From assembly GCA_964036045.1 (NCBI GenBank), contig OZ038379.1, forward strand, positions 112,290,611 to 112,354,610: a DNA stretch of 64,000 nt. Direction: 5' to 3'. How positions within the stretch are numbered: the stretch's first letter is position 1; each line of letters starts with the position of its first letter. Origin of the DNA: Eutreptiella sp. 'Long Island Sound 2002' (lineage: Eukaryota; Euglenozoa; Euglenophyceae; Eutreptiales; Eutreptiaceae). Position numbers and translations under genes: made by a program. Below the pieces are notes generated by a model. It was not told where the DNA came from, made no database searches, and was given only the letters and a program-made list of their open reading frames with translations. Below, one piece after another: positions 53,717-64,000 of the stretch.

Positions 53717-56700
53717 ATGGTGAACTGGGACGAGGCAGGTAAGACCTGGCCGCAGCTCCACTCCCATGCGGCGCGCCTACTGCGTGGGTTGCTGTGGGGG
53801 CAGCAGTACCGCCACAGCAATCCCCAGTGCGAAGGCGGCATGCCCGGGAACTTCGAGCTCCGCGAGGACATGGGCGAGGACCGCCTGCGGGCAGTGGAGG
53901 AGTGGCTGCGGGCGGAAGGGTACGAGTACCGCTTCCGCCACAAGCGCTGGAGGACCTGGACCCGGCCGGACAGGCCCGGCGAAGGGCTGCGCCCCGACGG
54001 GATTGAGGAGGACGAGAAGCCCAACGAGTACCCGTCGGGCGCCTCGATCAACGTCTCCATGTGGGACATGATCGAGAAGAACTTCCCGGAACCGGGGAGC
54101 GAGCGCAGGCTGCAGGGCAGCAGCAGCGCGTCTCCGGGGAAGGAGAAGCGGTCTGCCGGGGACAGGAAGCGGGACCGGAAGTGGCGGGAGTACCAGGAGT
54201 CCCTGGCCGCCGAAGCCGCCCAAGGCGCCAAGGACGGAACCCCAGCCCCCAGTCCCCAACGGGCCAATGGCGGTCACCACCCCGGCTCCACCACCCTTGG
54301 CGACTACTTCCAAGTCGCCAAGCAGACCAAGGCCAAGCCCCGTCTGCTGCTCCTGAGGAAATCAGGCCCCAGCAGCGACGTGGAGTCGGCCCACCGCGGG
54401 AGGATGCCGGCCGACCAGGCCAGCTCCAGCAGCAGCGTCGCTCCCGACCAAAGGGACGTGGCGCGCGCCTGTGAGCGCGCCTGTGGGGTGCCCTGCAACC
54501 TTTGGGTTGCCCGGCAACGGGCCACGCAGCGGAACGCTGCCGTGGAGGGCGCCGCGGGCATCGCCCAGCAGGAGGCTGCGGAGTGGGCGCATGGCATGGC
54601 CATCCACGCCACCACCGTGGCGGCCATTGCGGCCGGACTCACGGCCGCAGCCGCACGTGAGGCAGCGATTGCCCAGGTCAAGAGTGAGTGGGCGGCAGCC
54701 GACGAGGAAGCCCGCCTGACGCAGGAGGCCATTGCCTGCAAGGACGCCGAGGTGAAGGCGCTGGAAGAGGCGCTGGCCCAAGAGAGGGCAAAGAAGGAGG
54801 CGGAGGAAAGGGCCCACGCCGAAGCGACGGCCAAGGCCCAGGCGGACGCCGCCAAGAAGGACGCCATCGAGGCCGCGCGACCGAAGGTCGCTGAGGAGAG
54901 GGCCAAGACGGAGGCGGAGTTGGCGGCGTTGGAAGCGGAGAAGGCGCGGCTGCAGCAGACCCGGGAAGCCGAGGCGGCTCGTGCCCGGGAAGAGGCCGAA
55001 AGGCGAGCTGCCGCAGCCACCGCCGCCGCAATGGAGGAGGCAGAGGCCAAACTCCGCCACGAGACTCCCCCGGGAGGATCACGAGTGGAGACCCTTCGAA
55101 AGGTTTTCGAAGGGGACGCCTCCTCCAAGATGACGCTGGATGAGGCGGATACGGACAGCAGTGGGGGCAGTGTCCCCACTGCCCATCGACGGAGGAAGGG
55201 CAAGGGGAAGACCCCCGAGAGGCCGCGAAGGCCAGCGGGTGGACACCCCCACGACAGTGACCCCTTCTTCACCGCCAGCGACGGAGATGAACGAGGCCGC
55301 CGACATCGCCAAGTGGTGGCTTGGACGGGCGGAGGAGGCGGAGACGTCCCCATGGAGCCGGAAGGTGAGGATGAGGATCTCCCTCCTCCCTACCGGAGCT
55401 CGGATTCTTCCGAGACCGAGACGCCCAGGCGGGGCGACATGGACGGGGATGACAACATGGACTTCGACATCACGAAGAAGCGCCCATCCTCGGACCCACC
55501 GAGGCGACCCAGCGGAGACCCACCGGGACCCCCTGGCGGAGGACCATCAGGACCCCCTGGAGGACGCCCACCAAGTGGACCCCCTGGAGCCTGGAGGCGG
55601 ACCACCGTGCGGGGGGGGACCCCCTGGACCGGGCGGACCCGGCGGATGCCCTCCTGGAGGACCCCCTGGGGACCCCGACGACCCACCAGGGAACGGCGAC
55701 CCGGATACCACCTGGCGGTGGATTGTCTACCTCCGCAGGAGGGTCCAGTTCCTCGAGCGCGAGGTAGACACGGGCAAGGGCGAGATGACTCGCATCGGCA
55801 GAGTCGCCGCGCGCGCGCAGAGAGAGCCTGACATCGCCAAGATCGAGATGGTCAAGAGCGCCAGCGTCGCCACCGCCACCCAGAGGCTGCTGGACATCGC
55901 CAGGGGCGAGACCAGGTCGCTGAACAAGGTCATCAGCGGCCTGCAGCAGAGGCTGGACGCGCTGGAAGCCCGTGGGAGCGTCGGCAGCGACCACCCACCC
56001 CTGGAGTCTGGCTCGTCGGACGACGGCTGGGGACCCGGACCAGGTCCAGGCAGACCCCACGCCCCCGGCGGAGCCCCCAGGAGTCGCCCCAGCGCCAGTG
56101 CCCCCTCTCTCACCGCCCCCTCTCACCACAGCGCGGGCCGCCGCAACGAGCGCGTGCCGCCCGGCAGTGGCAGTGAGGATTGGCGTGATGAGTGGGTCAG
56201 AGCGGAGTACCGCAACCGCCGTGCTCCACCGCGGACACCGGTACGCCCCCGGCGCCCCGCACCAGTCCGGGAGCCAATCCCAATGGCTGGTGGACGTTAA
56301 GGTGGACTCAGGGATGAGGTCCCCAGAGAAGACGTGGAGTGGGATGTCGGCAAAGGTGAGGACCTGGACCTGGACCTGGAGGAGTTCGACATCAGCCCGC
56401 CGCGTGGTGTACGACGGGAGGCCGCTGAACGCAGCCGCCGGCGCCGTGATGAGGAGGCGTACATGGAAGGAGTACGGCGTGAACATCTAGGTTCAGCATA
56501 CATGGAGCAACCGCGGCATAGCCACAGGGATTCCATGGAGGAGATGGACGTGGCGGCCGTGGGAGTACGTGGGCGAGGCCGATGGGAACCTCGGTCGACC
56601 TCGCGGCCGGCGTTCATGGTCTCTAAGGCCGCGGATGCCGCCGTGTGGGAAGACTTGAAGGACATCAAGCCCCCCATGTACGATGGCAACCCCCTCAACC

Positions 56701-58094
56701 TCGACCGCTTCTTGGAGAAGCTGGATGATTGGGGGGTGACCGTCACTGAAGACATGCCTCCCGCGGATGCGGAGAAATATGTCTTCAGACGGTTCAGGTA
56801 CCGCCTGCCGGAAGTGCTCCAGGAGCTATACTTCGTGGCGACCAAGGAGGCGTAAATCAAGACCCTCAAGGAAGCCAAGAGGTGGCTCAACGAGCAGGAG
56901 CGGTTGGACGCTCCGCAGGTGGCTGCCAAGCGGTGGAAGTCCATCAAGCTTCAGCATGATGGACGGGAGATCCGCCTACGGGACTGGCGAGACTTCCGAG
57001 GGCAATACACCCTCTTCTGCCGCAACGTGGAGGACTGGAACGAGGGTGACGAGCAGGCTCGCCTGCTCTCCATGCTACCGGAAGCATGGATCAAGAGGGT
57101 CACCAAGGAGGAAGCCAAAAGGGCCAAGTCCAACCACACGGTCAAGATGATGCTCCCCAAAGAGTATCATACGAACGTGGTGGCTTGGACGAGGAAGAAC
57201 GTGGCCCGGGATGTCAAACGGCACTCCCTGCGAAACGCTCTCCTCATCACCGTGTCGCGCCACCGCGAGAAGACCGCGATGTGGCGCCTTGACGAGTGTG
57301 ACGTGAGCGGCCAGACCATCTGTCTGCAGGCCATTACGGCGCGGATGAGCTGCGACGAGATCCTGGAGTGGGTTGGAGAGGAGGTGCTCAAGGAGTACCG
57401 GAACCTCCACCACACCCGCGGGTTGAGGCCCGGCGACCGCGACGTCAACTACGTTGGCGAGGGACCTGGCGGGGAAGCTGCCATGGACCCAGCGGGAGCC
57501 GACGGCGGTGAGACTCTCGTCGACGATGACGACGACCATGAGCCTGCCGAGGTGGCCGTTTGTGCCTTCGTGGCCAACAACCTGAGCGCGGGGAGCAAAC
57601 CGGGAAACTGGAAGCCCCTGCAGCAGGGTTGGAGGAAGAAGGAGAAGAGGGACCCTCGCCGCATTGGCGACCCTCCGCTGTCCTTTGTGGAGTTCATACG
57701 AGCTCACCCTCAGGGCTGTTTTGTGTGTTATGGGAGGAAGAAAGGCTTCAACCATGACCACTGAACATGCCTCATCCACCAGGCCGACACGGAGGCCTAC
57801 AAGAAGGCGCACGGGTCGAAGAAGCGTGCACCTGCGGGTATCCGGGAGGCCAAAGTGGAGGTGGACAAGGACGAGCTCTCCAAGTTGATGTCGCAGGGGA
57901 CCGAGTTGGCCAAGGAGATCCAGGAGATCAAGAGGAACTGGGTCCCCAGGTCGGACAACAAGAACAAGGAGAACAACAAGAACGACCAGAACAAGGACAA
58001 GGACAAGAAGCCTACTCGTAGGGGAAGGAAGAAGGGCGTCAACGAGGTTGATACGGAGGAGAACACCCCTACTTCCACAATCGACGCCCCCTAG
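53717..58094 (+). pseudogene. gag: Element 2 gag, very long, coiled-coil amino part
   Basis: The gag starts at ATG 53,717. The first 600 or so codons include a long Ala/Glu/Lys-rich coiled coil (about 54,660-55,060) and a Gly/Pro-rich hinge (about 55,490-55,720). A frameshift lies near 55,580-55,600, beside Gly/Pro codons and an eight-G run. In the new frame follow a helical stretch (55,740-55,970), then the capsid-like region (about 56,660-57,300; contains PPMYDGNPLNLDRFLEKLDD). A zinc knuckle at 57,717-57,770 is C-X2-C-X8-H-X4-C with longer spacing than usual. In-frame stops are TAA 56,298-56,300, TAA 56,853-56,855 and TGA 57,762-57,764, the last inside the knuckle. The section ends with a Lys/Asn-rich tail at TAG 58,092-58,094. 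At over 1,400 codons it is unusually long for a Gypsy Gag. Confidence 0.75.
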
Positions 58095-58103
58095 CGGAGC
58101 CCC
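58092..58103 (+). promoter_or_regulatory. Element 2 gag-pol junction: in-frame TAG-CGG
   Basis: TAG CGG AGC separates the Lys-rich end of gag from the protease region, in the same frame. Position and the following CGG would suit stop readthrough, parallel to TGA CTA in element 1. With four other in-frame stops nearby, a simple mutation is equally likely. Confidence 0.3.
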
Positions 58104-59126
58104 TGCAGCCAAGGGCCCCAGCTAGGGCGGTCGCAGGATGGTGACGTGGGAAGCGCCGAACCATCCCAGTCCGGAGTCGAGAAGCACAAAGAGACTGCCG
58201 CGGGCGGAAGGCCCGGTCCGGCACCCAGTCGTGGAGGCGGGGTGAGGGCAAGTGAAGGCACGAACCCTTGCACCCGTCCGTCCTTCGCGACCAAGAATGT
58301 GTTTGATGTACTTCAAGATCTATCCGAGAGTATCGGAGGATCTCCCGGACCGCAGCTGGATGCTGCAGATGGGCAGCCTGAGCCCATTGTCCACGACCTG
58401 CACCAGTCGCTTGTTGAGCTTCTGGAACGGCCGGAGATCCTGAGCTTGCAAGCCGTGCGCCGAATTGGGCGTGAGCGGCAGTTGCACCTTAAGGTCCGTG
58501 CCTTATGCGGGGAAGTGGAAAAGGTCTTCGACGTGTTGGTCGACACGGGCGCTCAGGTCAGCTTAGTCAAGGCTGGCCTACTTCCGCCAGAGTGTTTGAC
58601 CGACAGTCGGAAACCTGTCAGGCTGAAGGTGGCAAACGGCCAGTACATGGTGGGAGGCACGAAGGAAGCGGCCATTGGGCTGCAGTTTGTGAACCACCAT
58701 GAGCTGAGCCGCCCAGACCTCGGCAAGGAAATCCTCCTGCATGGTATCTTCTACGAGGCCGAGATGGACTGGGACATGATCGTTGGGTACGACTTCATGA
58801 TGGAGACGGACTCCGGCGTTCTCCCGGCCCAGGCCTCGATGACCCTGTACCAGGACGACCAGCTCTCGTGGCTATCGTCACCTGAGCACCATGTGGAATG
58901 CCAATGGATCCACCCGGAACGCAATCAGCTCGAAGTGGCCGCGCTGGACACTGAGCCAACTGGTCCTGCAAACCAGGAGTACGGCGTAATGCCGGAAGTG
59001 GCGAGCCGAGTTGTTGCGGACCTGCGAGCTTCGGATCTGGCCCTGGATGCGATCTCTTCAGGAACCTCCGCCCATCTGCGGGTTTGTGAGAAGTACTGGA
59101 GCGCACAGGACTCCGCGTGGAAGTAG
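58095..59126 (+). pseudogene. pol: Element 2 pol: aspartic protease
   Basis: The frame is continuous with gag except for the TAG at 58,092. The active-site motif D-T-G-A lies at 58,542-58,553 within VFDVLVDTGAQVSLVKAGLL. The later block DWDMIVGYDFMMETDSGVLP (about 58,766-58,825) corresponds to the second conserved protease segment. The last residues before TAG 59,124-59,126 (contains CEKYWSAQDSAW) already belong to the next domain, so that stop is a mutation within a longer reading frame. Confidence 0.75.
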
Positions 59127-59995
59127 CACTGGGGTCCGCATCAGGGATTGATGTGGATCCATTGCCCCCGTTGGGACATCCCAACGGCGGTAGCGAAGAT
59201 CCACAAGGACCGCTCCAAGGCAGTGCTGGTCGTTCCTATGGGATGCACCGAGGAGGAAAGTTCCCGACATTGGGTAGTCTCATTGACCAACATGACCTTA
59301 AACAAGGTCGTCCTACCGGCTGGAGAGAGTGTCTATCAGGACGCTAAGGGACAGCCCATGCCACCCCAGAGATGGCCAACGGAATTCCACTATGTGGATG
59401 GGGGCCTTGATCAGGCCGACGCCACGGACTTCGTGTGTGTCAACCGCATCATAGCAGAGCCATGGCAGGAATGCTTTGCGGTTCCCCCTGTTGACATCGG
59501 AGAATCGAGGACCCCCTCACAGAAGAGGAGCTGGATCTGGTTCAGGGGTATATGGATCAGCCCTTTCACGACTGGGGTAACCAGCGTGAGGGCAAGGGCC
59601 AGGACAGAGCCTGGTGGGAAGTGGACTCCATCGCCTCCGGTTCCTATGATGGGAATACCTTCCTACAGAGGGTGCTGGATCACATGTCCAGCAAGGACGA
59701 GCCGCCCGGCGGTAGCCCACCCACCTACGGCGATCTGTTCCGAGGCAAGACCAGAGATGGCCCTTTGGGCCACCTGGGAAGACCACCTGAGGCCAAACCG
59801 AGTGGGGTCGCTACCCCTCAAGTAAGCTCCGTGGTTCAAGTGCCCGGAAAAGCCAAGGCGGAGTCCGATGATTGCCCCAAGATCCAGGCATTGCGGGCCA
59901 GGCTGAAGCAGAAGTATGGGGACACCTTCTTCAGCGGAAAGCCTTTGTTTCCCCACCGGTGCGTGGACCGTATGGCGAGGCCAAGATACGACTGA
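59127..59995 (+). pseudogene. Element 2 pol: methyltransferase-like domain and linker
   Basis: The first part, 59,127-59,500, matches the domain between protease and RT in elements 1 and 3: WIHCPRWDIPTAVAKIHKDR, VLVVP, then LTNMTLNKVVLPAGESVYQD and a PMPPQRWPTEF tail. The motif where NPPW is expected reads HCPRW (59,160-59,174). Upstream KYWSAQDSAW fits the stretch that precedes NPPW in Dam-like domains. Near 59,500-59,516 the frame shifts by one into TEEELDLVQGYMDQPFHDWG, an acidic linker running to the pre-RT text RARLKQKYGDTFFSGKP. A further shift near 59,940-59,960 leads into RT. Confidence 0.55.
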
Positions 59996-62900
59996 AGCAG
60001 GACCCCCGTGTGTATCGACACCGGGAGTTTGCCCTGAGGGGCGAGAGGAAGGAGGCCATGGAGAATATCCTCCGTGACTTCATCGAGAGAGGCTGGCTTG
60101 AGCCGTGCCACTCCGAGTGGGCCTCTCCGTGCTTCGTCGTCCCCAAGAAGGTAGCCGGTGAGTGGCGGCTCGTGGTCGACTACGGCGGCCTGAACGCCCA
60201 AACGCAGCACGACAGCCCTACGCTGCCCCTCATTGAGGACATGCTGCAAAAACAACACCGGCGGAGGATCTTCACGGTGATTGACCTGAAACATGGTTAT
60301 CATCAGATGCCTCTCGCCGAGGAGTCCCGTGCCTGCACAGCCATGAGCACCCCACTTGGACCTGCCCAGTGGAAGGTGATGCCCATGGGCGTTACCAACG
60401 GCAATGCGGCTTTTCAGCGGATGCTGGAGAACCTGCTTGAGCCGGTGCGTGACTGTGCGGACCCCTTCGTGGACGACGTGATCATCGCGTCCGGGGACCC
60501 CAGTATGACCTACGAGGAGCTCCTGGAGGCACATGAGAGGGACGTCACTGGAGTGCTGGACCTTCTGGTTCGGCACAAACTCACGGGCAGCAGTGACAAG
60601 GCCACCATTGCGGTAAGCGAGGCGGTCTTCGCTGGCCACGTAGTCGGGAACGGGCAGCGAAAGCCCATACCTGGCAAGGTGGCTGCGATTGAGCACTGGG
60701 AAAAGCCCAAGACGGTCTCTGAGCTACTGGCGTATCTTGCGTTCTGCAACTACTACTCGGGGTATATCAAGATGTATGCCGAGTATGCAGCCCCCATGAC
60801 GACCATGCTACAGGGCAACCGAGAGGAGACCAAGAAGGGGTCCAAGAAGGCTTTGGTCTGGGATGCTGATTCCGACCGTGCCTTTGAGGGGATGAAGCAG
60901 GCGCTGCTATCCGCAGTGGGTCTGCACCTCGTGGATCCTGACCGAGGGTTCGTCCTGCGCACCGACGCTTCCGACTACGCCGTAGGCGCTGCGTTGGAGC
61001 AAGTGCTTGACGATGGGAGGCACGTGCCCGTGGCCTTCTGGAGCCGAGTCCTGGCGGAAGGCCAGAGACGGACGTGGACGCCCCGTGAAAAGGAGGCGTA
61101 TGCCATCGTCATGGCTCTCAGGAAGTGGGCTGGGTACATAGCCCTCCATCCCGTCACCGTCTGCACCGACCATCAGAGTCTGCAGTCGTGGCACAAGGAG
61201 CACGTGGACACACCCTCAGGTCCCGCCTCCCGACGGGCAAGATGGCATGAGACCTTGGCCAAGTTCGATCTCACGGTTGTGTATATTCCTGGAAAGGATA
61301 ACACCGTGGCGGACTGTCTCAGTAGGTGGGCCTATCCCGCCAGCAAGGGCATGACAGATATCTCTGCCCATGGCAATGAGGCTGAGACCGCTGAAGCCAA
61401 GAAGATCATTGAGATGGAGCGCCTGATGGAGGAGGAGGGTATTAAATGCTTCGTCGTCATGGCTGCGGATGCCCCCCTCGGAACGAGGCTGGGCAGAGCG
61501 GTCAGAGTACTCGCCCCTGAGGGAGCTGAGTCCGACAAGCACCTCTTCCCGGAGTCTTGCCTCCAGGACGACTGGACCGACGATTACGCCAAGTCTGAGG
61601 CCTTTGTGGCCGAGTATAGGGCTGTGACCGACCCTGACGACGGGCAGAAGTGGCCAAAGGGGCTGACTGAGGAAGATGGCAAGCTCTACCGGAATGGTAA
61701 GCTGCTAGTACCGGAGTCCCGGGTGCTCGAGCTTTGTGAAGGTTGGCACCACCAAATGCTGCACCCAGGGGTCAAGAAGCAAGCCCTTGACATGCAGCGC
61801 CGGTTCGAGATCGACCATATCGTTCTCTACACCGCCATCAAGAAGGTCAGGAAGGGTTGCTCGGGCTGTCAGGCCTGCAATCCCGATAACCGGAACGTCA
61901 AGGGGGAAGCCCAATGGACCCCGGTTCCTGACCAGCCCATGGAGAGCGTGGCCATGGACGTCTTCTCCATGCCCGAAGTGCACATTGGCAAGGAGACCTT
62001 TGACTGTGTGGTTCTATGTGTGGATCGCCACAGTGGCTACGTAGTAGCCGTTCCGGCACGCAAAAAGGGGTTGCTTGCCAAGGAAGTGGCAGTCATGATG
62101 ATTCGTCATTGGCTGACCGTCTTTGACATCCCCCGCACCATTTGCAGTGACCGAGTGCCCCAGTTTACTGGTGGCTGGTTCAAGGTCATGTGTTCCCTCA
62201 TGGGAATACGTCACGCCAAGAGCGTCGCCTATCTCAGCCGGTCTAATGGCCGAGCTGAAGTGGCTGGACGGCAGCTGTTCGAGAAGCTGCGCAAGATTCA
62301 CATCACCAATCCACGTCGGAACTGGTTTGAGGAGATGTGGCCTGCTCTGAAGGCCCATCATGACACCCCCACGCCGGGTGGTTTGTCCCCTCACCAGATT
62401 CTGTTCGGCAGGGACCCCCTTGGTCGGGGACTTCCCTTGTCTGGTGATGGTATGGCGATGGACGCCAAAGAATTCTTCGCGCGGCAAGAGCAAGCGGCGC
62501 GGGACATCCGCCAGCAGCTCGAGAAGGAGCATGCTGAGCGTCAGAAGTCCGCCCCGAGCTCGACAGCGCAAAAGTTCAGGGTGGGAGACCCGATGTGGGT
62601 GATCAGACCCCGCCCTATGGGCACCCACCGCACCAAGACCTGGTTCACACCCGGAGAGGTGGTCCGCAGGATTGGTGAGGACACCTACCGCATCAAGGTG
62701 GGTCAAGGACAGTTCCGGGAGCGCCACGAGAGTCAACTCCGTGTGCGGGAACCGGACCTCCGTGGCCAGCATGTGTCCCCGAGCTACGCCGCACATGAGG
62801 CCGACTCGGACGACGACTATGCTGAGCAGGACGACTATACAGTCGATAAGATCCTTGCTCAGCGTCCGAACGCCTCGGCACCCAGAGGCCTGGAGTTCAA

Positions 62901-63069
62901 GGTTCGTTGGCGAGGCTATGGGCCGTCTCACGATACCTGGGAACCCGTCTCCTCGTTCGTGCCGCGGGTTAATACTCCCTTCATGGAGTACATCCGCAAG
63001 CACAAGACCAAGATCCATGTCTCGGACTTGGCAGCACTAACCCGGGCGATTGCAGCCAGGGGTGCCTGA
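59872..63069 (+). CDS. pol: Element 2 pol: RT, RNase H, integrase, chromodomain
   Basis: An uninterrupted frame of 1,065 codons; its first ~30 codons precede the frameshift and are probably not the native reading. RT: VVPKKVAGEWRLVVDYGGLN near residue 85, FTVIDLKHGYHQM near 140, and the catalytic FVDD at 60,466-60,477 (residue 199). RNase H: TDASDYAVGAALEQ (Asp at residue 365), YAIVMALRKW and TDHQSL. Integrase: an HHCC zinc finger (HPGVKKQALDMQRRF, then CSGCQAC), catalytic Asp at 61,957, Asp at 62,149 and Glu at 62,257, spaced D-64-D-36-E as expected. Chromodomain: from YTVDKILAQR (62,836) through WRGYGPSHDTWEPVSSFV to about 63,000. It stops at TGA 63,067-63,069. It is probably the carboxyl part of one gag-pol polyprotein. 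Confidence 0.9.
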   Translation: MPQDPGIAGQAEAEVWGHLLQRKAFVSPPVRGPYGEAKIRLKQDPRVYRHREFALRGERKEAMENILRDFIERGWLEPCHSEWASPCFVVPKKVAGEWRLVVDYGGLNAQTQHDSPTLPLIEDMLQKQHRRRIFTVIDLKHGYHQMPLAEESRACTAMSTPLGPAQWKVMPMGVTNGNAAFQRMLENLLEPVRDCADPFVDDVIIASGDPSMTYEELLEAHERDVTGVLDLLVRHKLTGSSDKATIAVSEAVFAGHVVGNGQRKPIPGKVAAIEHWEKPKTVSELLAYLAFCNYYSGYIKMYAEYAAPMTTMLQGNREETKKGSKKALVWDADSDRAFEGMKQALLSAVGLHLVDPDRGFVLRTDASDYAVGAALEQVLDDGRHVPVAFWSRVLAEGQRRTWTPREKEAYAIVMALRKWAGYIALHPVTVCTDHQSLQSWHKEHVDTPSGPASRRARWHETLAKFDLTVVYIPGKDNTVADCLSRWAYPASKGMTDISAHGNEAETAEAKKIIEMERLMEEEGIKCFVVMAADAPLGTRLGRAVRVLAPEGAESDKHLFPESCLQDDWTDDYAKSEAFVAEYRAVTDPDDGQKWPKGLTEEDGKLYRNGKLLVPESRVLELCEGWHHQMLHPGVKKQALDMQRRFEIDHIVLYTAIKKVRKGCSGCQACNPDNRNVKGEAQWTPVPDQPMESVAMDVFSMPEVHIGKETFDCVVLCVDRHSGYVVAVPARKKGLLAKEVAVMMIRHWLTVFDIPRTICSDRVPQFTGGWFKVMCSLMGIRHAKSVAYLSRSNGRAEVAGRQLFEKLRKIHITNPRRNWFEEMWPALKAHHDTPTPGGLSPHQILFGRDPLGRGLPLSGDGMAMDAKEFFARQEQAARDIRQQLEKEHAERQKSAPSSTAQKFRVGDPMWVIRPRPMGTHRTKTWFTPGEVVRRIGEDTYRIKVGQGQFRERHESQLRVREPDLRGQHVSPSYAAHEADSDDDYAEQDDYTVDKILAQRPNASAPRGLEFKVRWRGYGPSHDTWEPVSSFVPRVNTPFMEYIRKHKTKIHVSDLAALTRAIAARGA

Positions 63070-64000
63070 TCAGCGCCCTGAGCTCTCCCCTGATGCATTT
63101 TAAGCGCCTGTGAGGTCGACGGATCGTCCCTAACTTGCTTGCTCTCTTCCATCTTCCGGTGACCTGCCATCAGAGTGGCCATATACCCCCTCCTGCTGAA
63201 TCCAGAGGAGGATGGCCCCTCTCTTCAACTTCTATTTGTCACTCCCCCCCCTGCTGAATCCTTGGGAAACCAGGTAGGGCGACTGACCTTCATATTTCTG
63301 CACTCTTGGGGCCTTGAAGCCCATACGACGTTGCGCAACGGATGCCGCTGTCATCGGCATTGCAATTTTTGAGTGTGTGGTCTGGACCCATGGCACTTGC
63401 GGGATCCAGACCAGTCTACGTGTGTCGCGACTATATATGGCCTGAACTCAGGCGTTTTCCTGTCCACCCTCCTGCATATGCCTTATCCTAACCGGGGCGT
63501 GGTTTGGCGCTCTATCCAGAGTGTGTTTACACGCCTATTACCCCGCTCATTCCTTGTCTTTCTGTTCCCCAGGATATGTGCATCTGTATGTCAGCCCATC
63601 ACCGAAGTGTGGACTGTTTCTTCCCCTCAACGGGATGCGAATCGACCACGAAGGCGCCCTGAGTCGCCGTTTACATGTTCTTACATATGGTCCAGCTTGG
63701 ACCAGTACCTAAGTACAGATTCTTCTGTTTGAGTGCCCGTGATACCGTGTGCCCCATTTGCTGTGGTGTGGAGATCCTGATGGCGCCAGGCGGGAAGCCC
63801 AGTTGCCTGACTACACTCCCAGCGGTCCGCCACTGTCAGTCCCAGTGTGAGCCTGCCAACTCGCAGACGCACTTGCAGTCGGATGGGGAAGGTTTCCCTG
63901 GGAAACTGGTGGTTTGAGGAGTCGACGCCTCCGCCCACACTGCATGAGGACTCCCTCATGTATGGCCTTCGTGGTAATAGGGCGAGGGAAAAGACGGCCT
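63070..64000. other. DNA after element 2 pol, possibly 3' untranslated part or LTR
   Basis: No gene. CCTGCTGAATCC occurs twice (about 63,190 and 63,250), each after a C-rich run. TATATATGGCC near 63,433 is TATA-like. GTCTGGACCCATGGCACTTG at 63,380 and its neighbour GGATCCAGACC form a weak inverted repeat. I could not match this region to the left flank of element 2, so LTR assignment is open. Confidence 0.35.

Larger units (their letters stand above)
53717..63069 (+). mobile_element. Element 2: Ty3/Gypsy chromovirus, nearly complete coding region
   Basis: Gag, protease, methyltransferase-like domain, RT, RNase H, integrase and chromodomain are all present in order on the plus strand. The last 1,065 codons are uninterrupted with catalytic residues intact, so it looks younger than element 1. 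It still carries five in-frame stops in the gag to methyltransferase part, plus three frameshifts. LTRs were not identified; the right one may begin beyond the window. Confidence 0.85.

Noticed and set aside
63070-64000. 3' LTR of element 2
   Set aside because: No matching segment was found between 50,546 and 53,716, so a direct-repeat LTR pair cannot be shown within the window.

Overview
The window looks like nuclear DNA of a eukaryote with a repeat-rich genome (an alga, other protist or fungus is plausible; nothing here names the species). I see no intact host gene, no rRNA or tRNA gene I could defend, and no bacterial features. Almost everything is either a transposable element or a tandem-repeat array. 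All calls were made by reading the sequence by hand; boundaries are approximate unless given to the base.

Left part (1-20,860): GC-rich, low-complexity DNA. The minus strand of 1-2,140 keeps one long reading frame broken by three stop codons. It is followed by GT-rich arrays with a three-base G rhythm (2,150-2,830 and 4,080-8,460, the latter holding a duplicated block of about 1.7 kb). Next comes a 5-kb array built on the 12-mer GCCACTCCTGGC with a higher-order period near 1,429 bp (8,460-13,440), then a 210-bp tandem repeat (13,590-14,830). A strongly purine-rich plus-strand tract (15,660-20,860) carries a degraded coiled-coil, gag-like frame.

Middle part (20,864-43,500): a complete but decayed Ty3/Gypsy chromovirus-type retrotransposon (element 1, plus strand) with both LTRs (20,864-21,440 and 35,706-36,309), a tRNA-iMet-type primer site, gag, protease, a methyltransferase-like domain, RT, RNase H, integrase and chromodomain, then an unusually long 6.9-kb noncoding 3' part full of short repeats. 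It abuts a truncated minus-strand Gypsy element (element 3, about 36,310-42,800), which is split by a hAT-like DNA transposon (37,497-40,984) with recognisable inverted ends and an 8-bp target duplication. A 166-bp dimeric satellite follows (42,840-43,500).

Right part (43,685-64,000): an array of about 66 copies of a 65-bp unit, free of stop codons in all three minus-strand frames for about 5.1 kb and organised in 999-bp higher-order repeats; then 15 copies of a 127-bp unit made of three hairpins; about 3 kb of unremarkable DNA; and a second, younger-looking chromovirus (element 2, 53,717-63,069, plus strand) with all catalytic RT and integrase residues but several in-frame stops and frameshifts.

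The most notable shared theme is that all three Gypsy elements carry, between protease and RT, a domain resembling Dam-type DNA adenine methyltransferases. It has an NPPW motif in element 1 and a degenerate motif in the other two. Element 1 also separates gag from pol by a single in-frame TGA followed by CTA, a classic stop-readthrough context.
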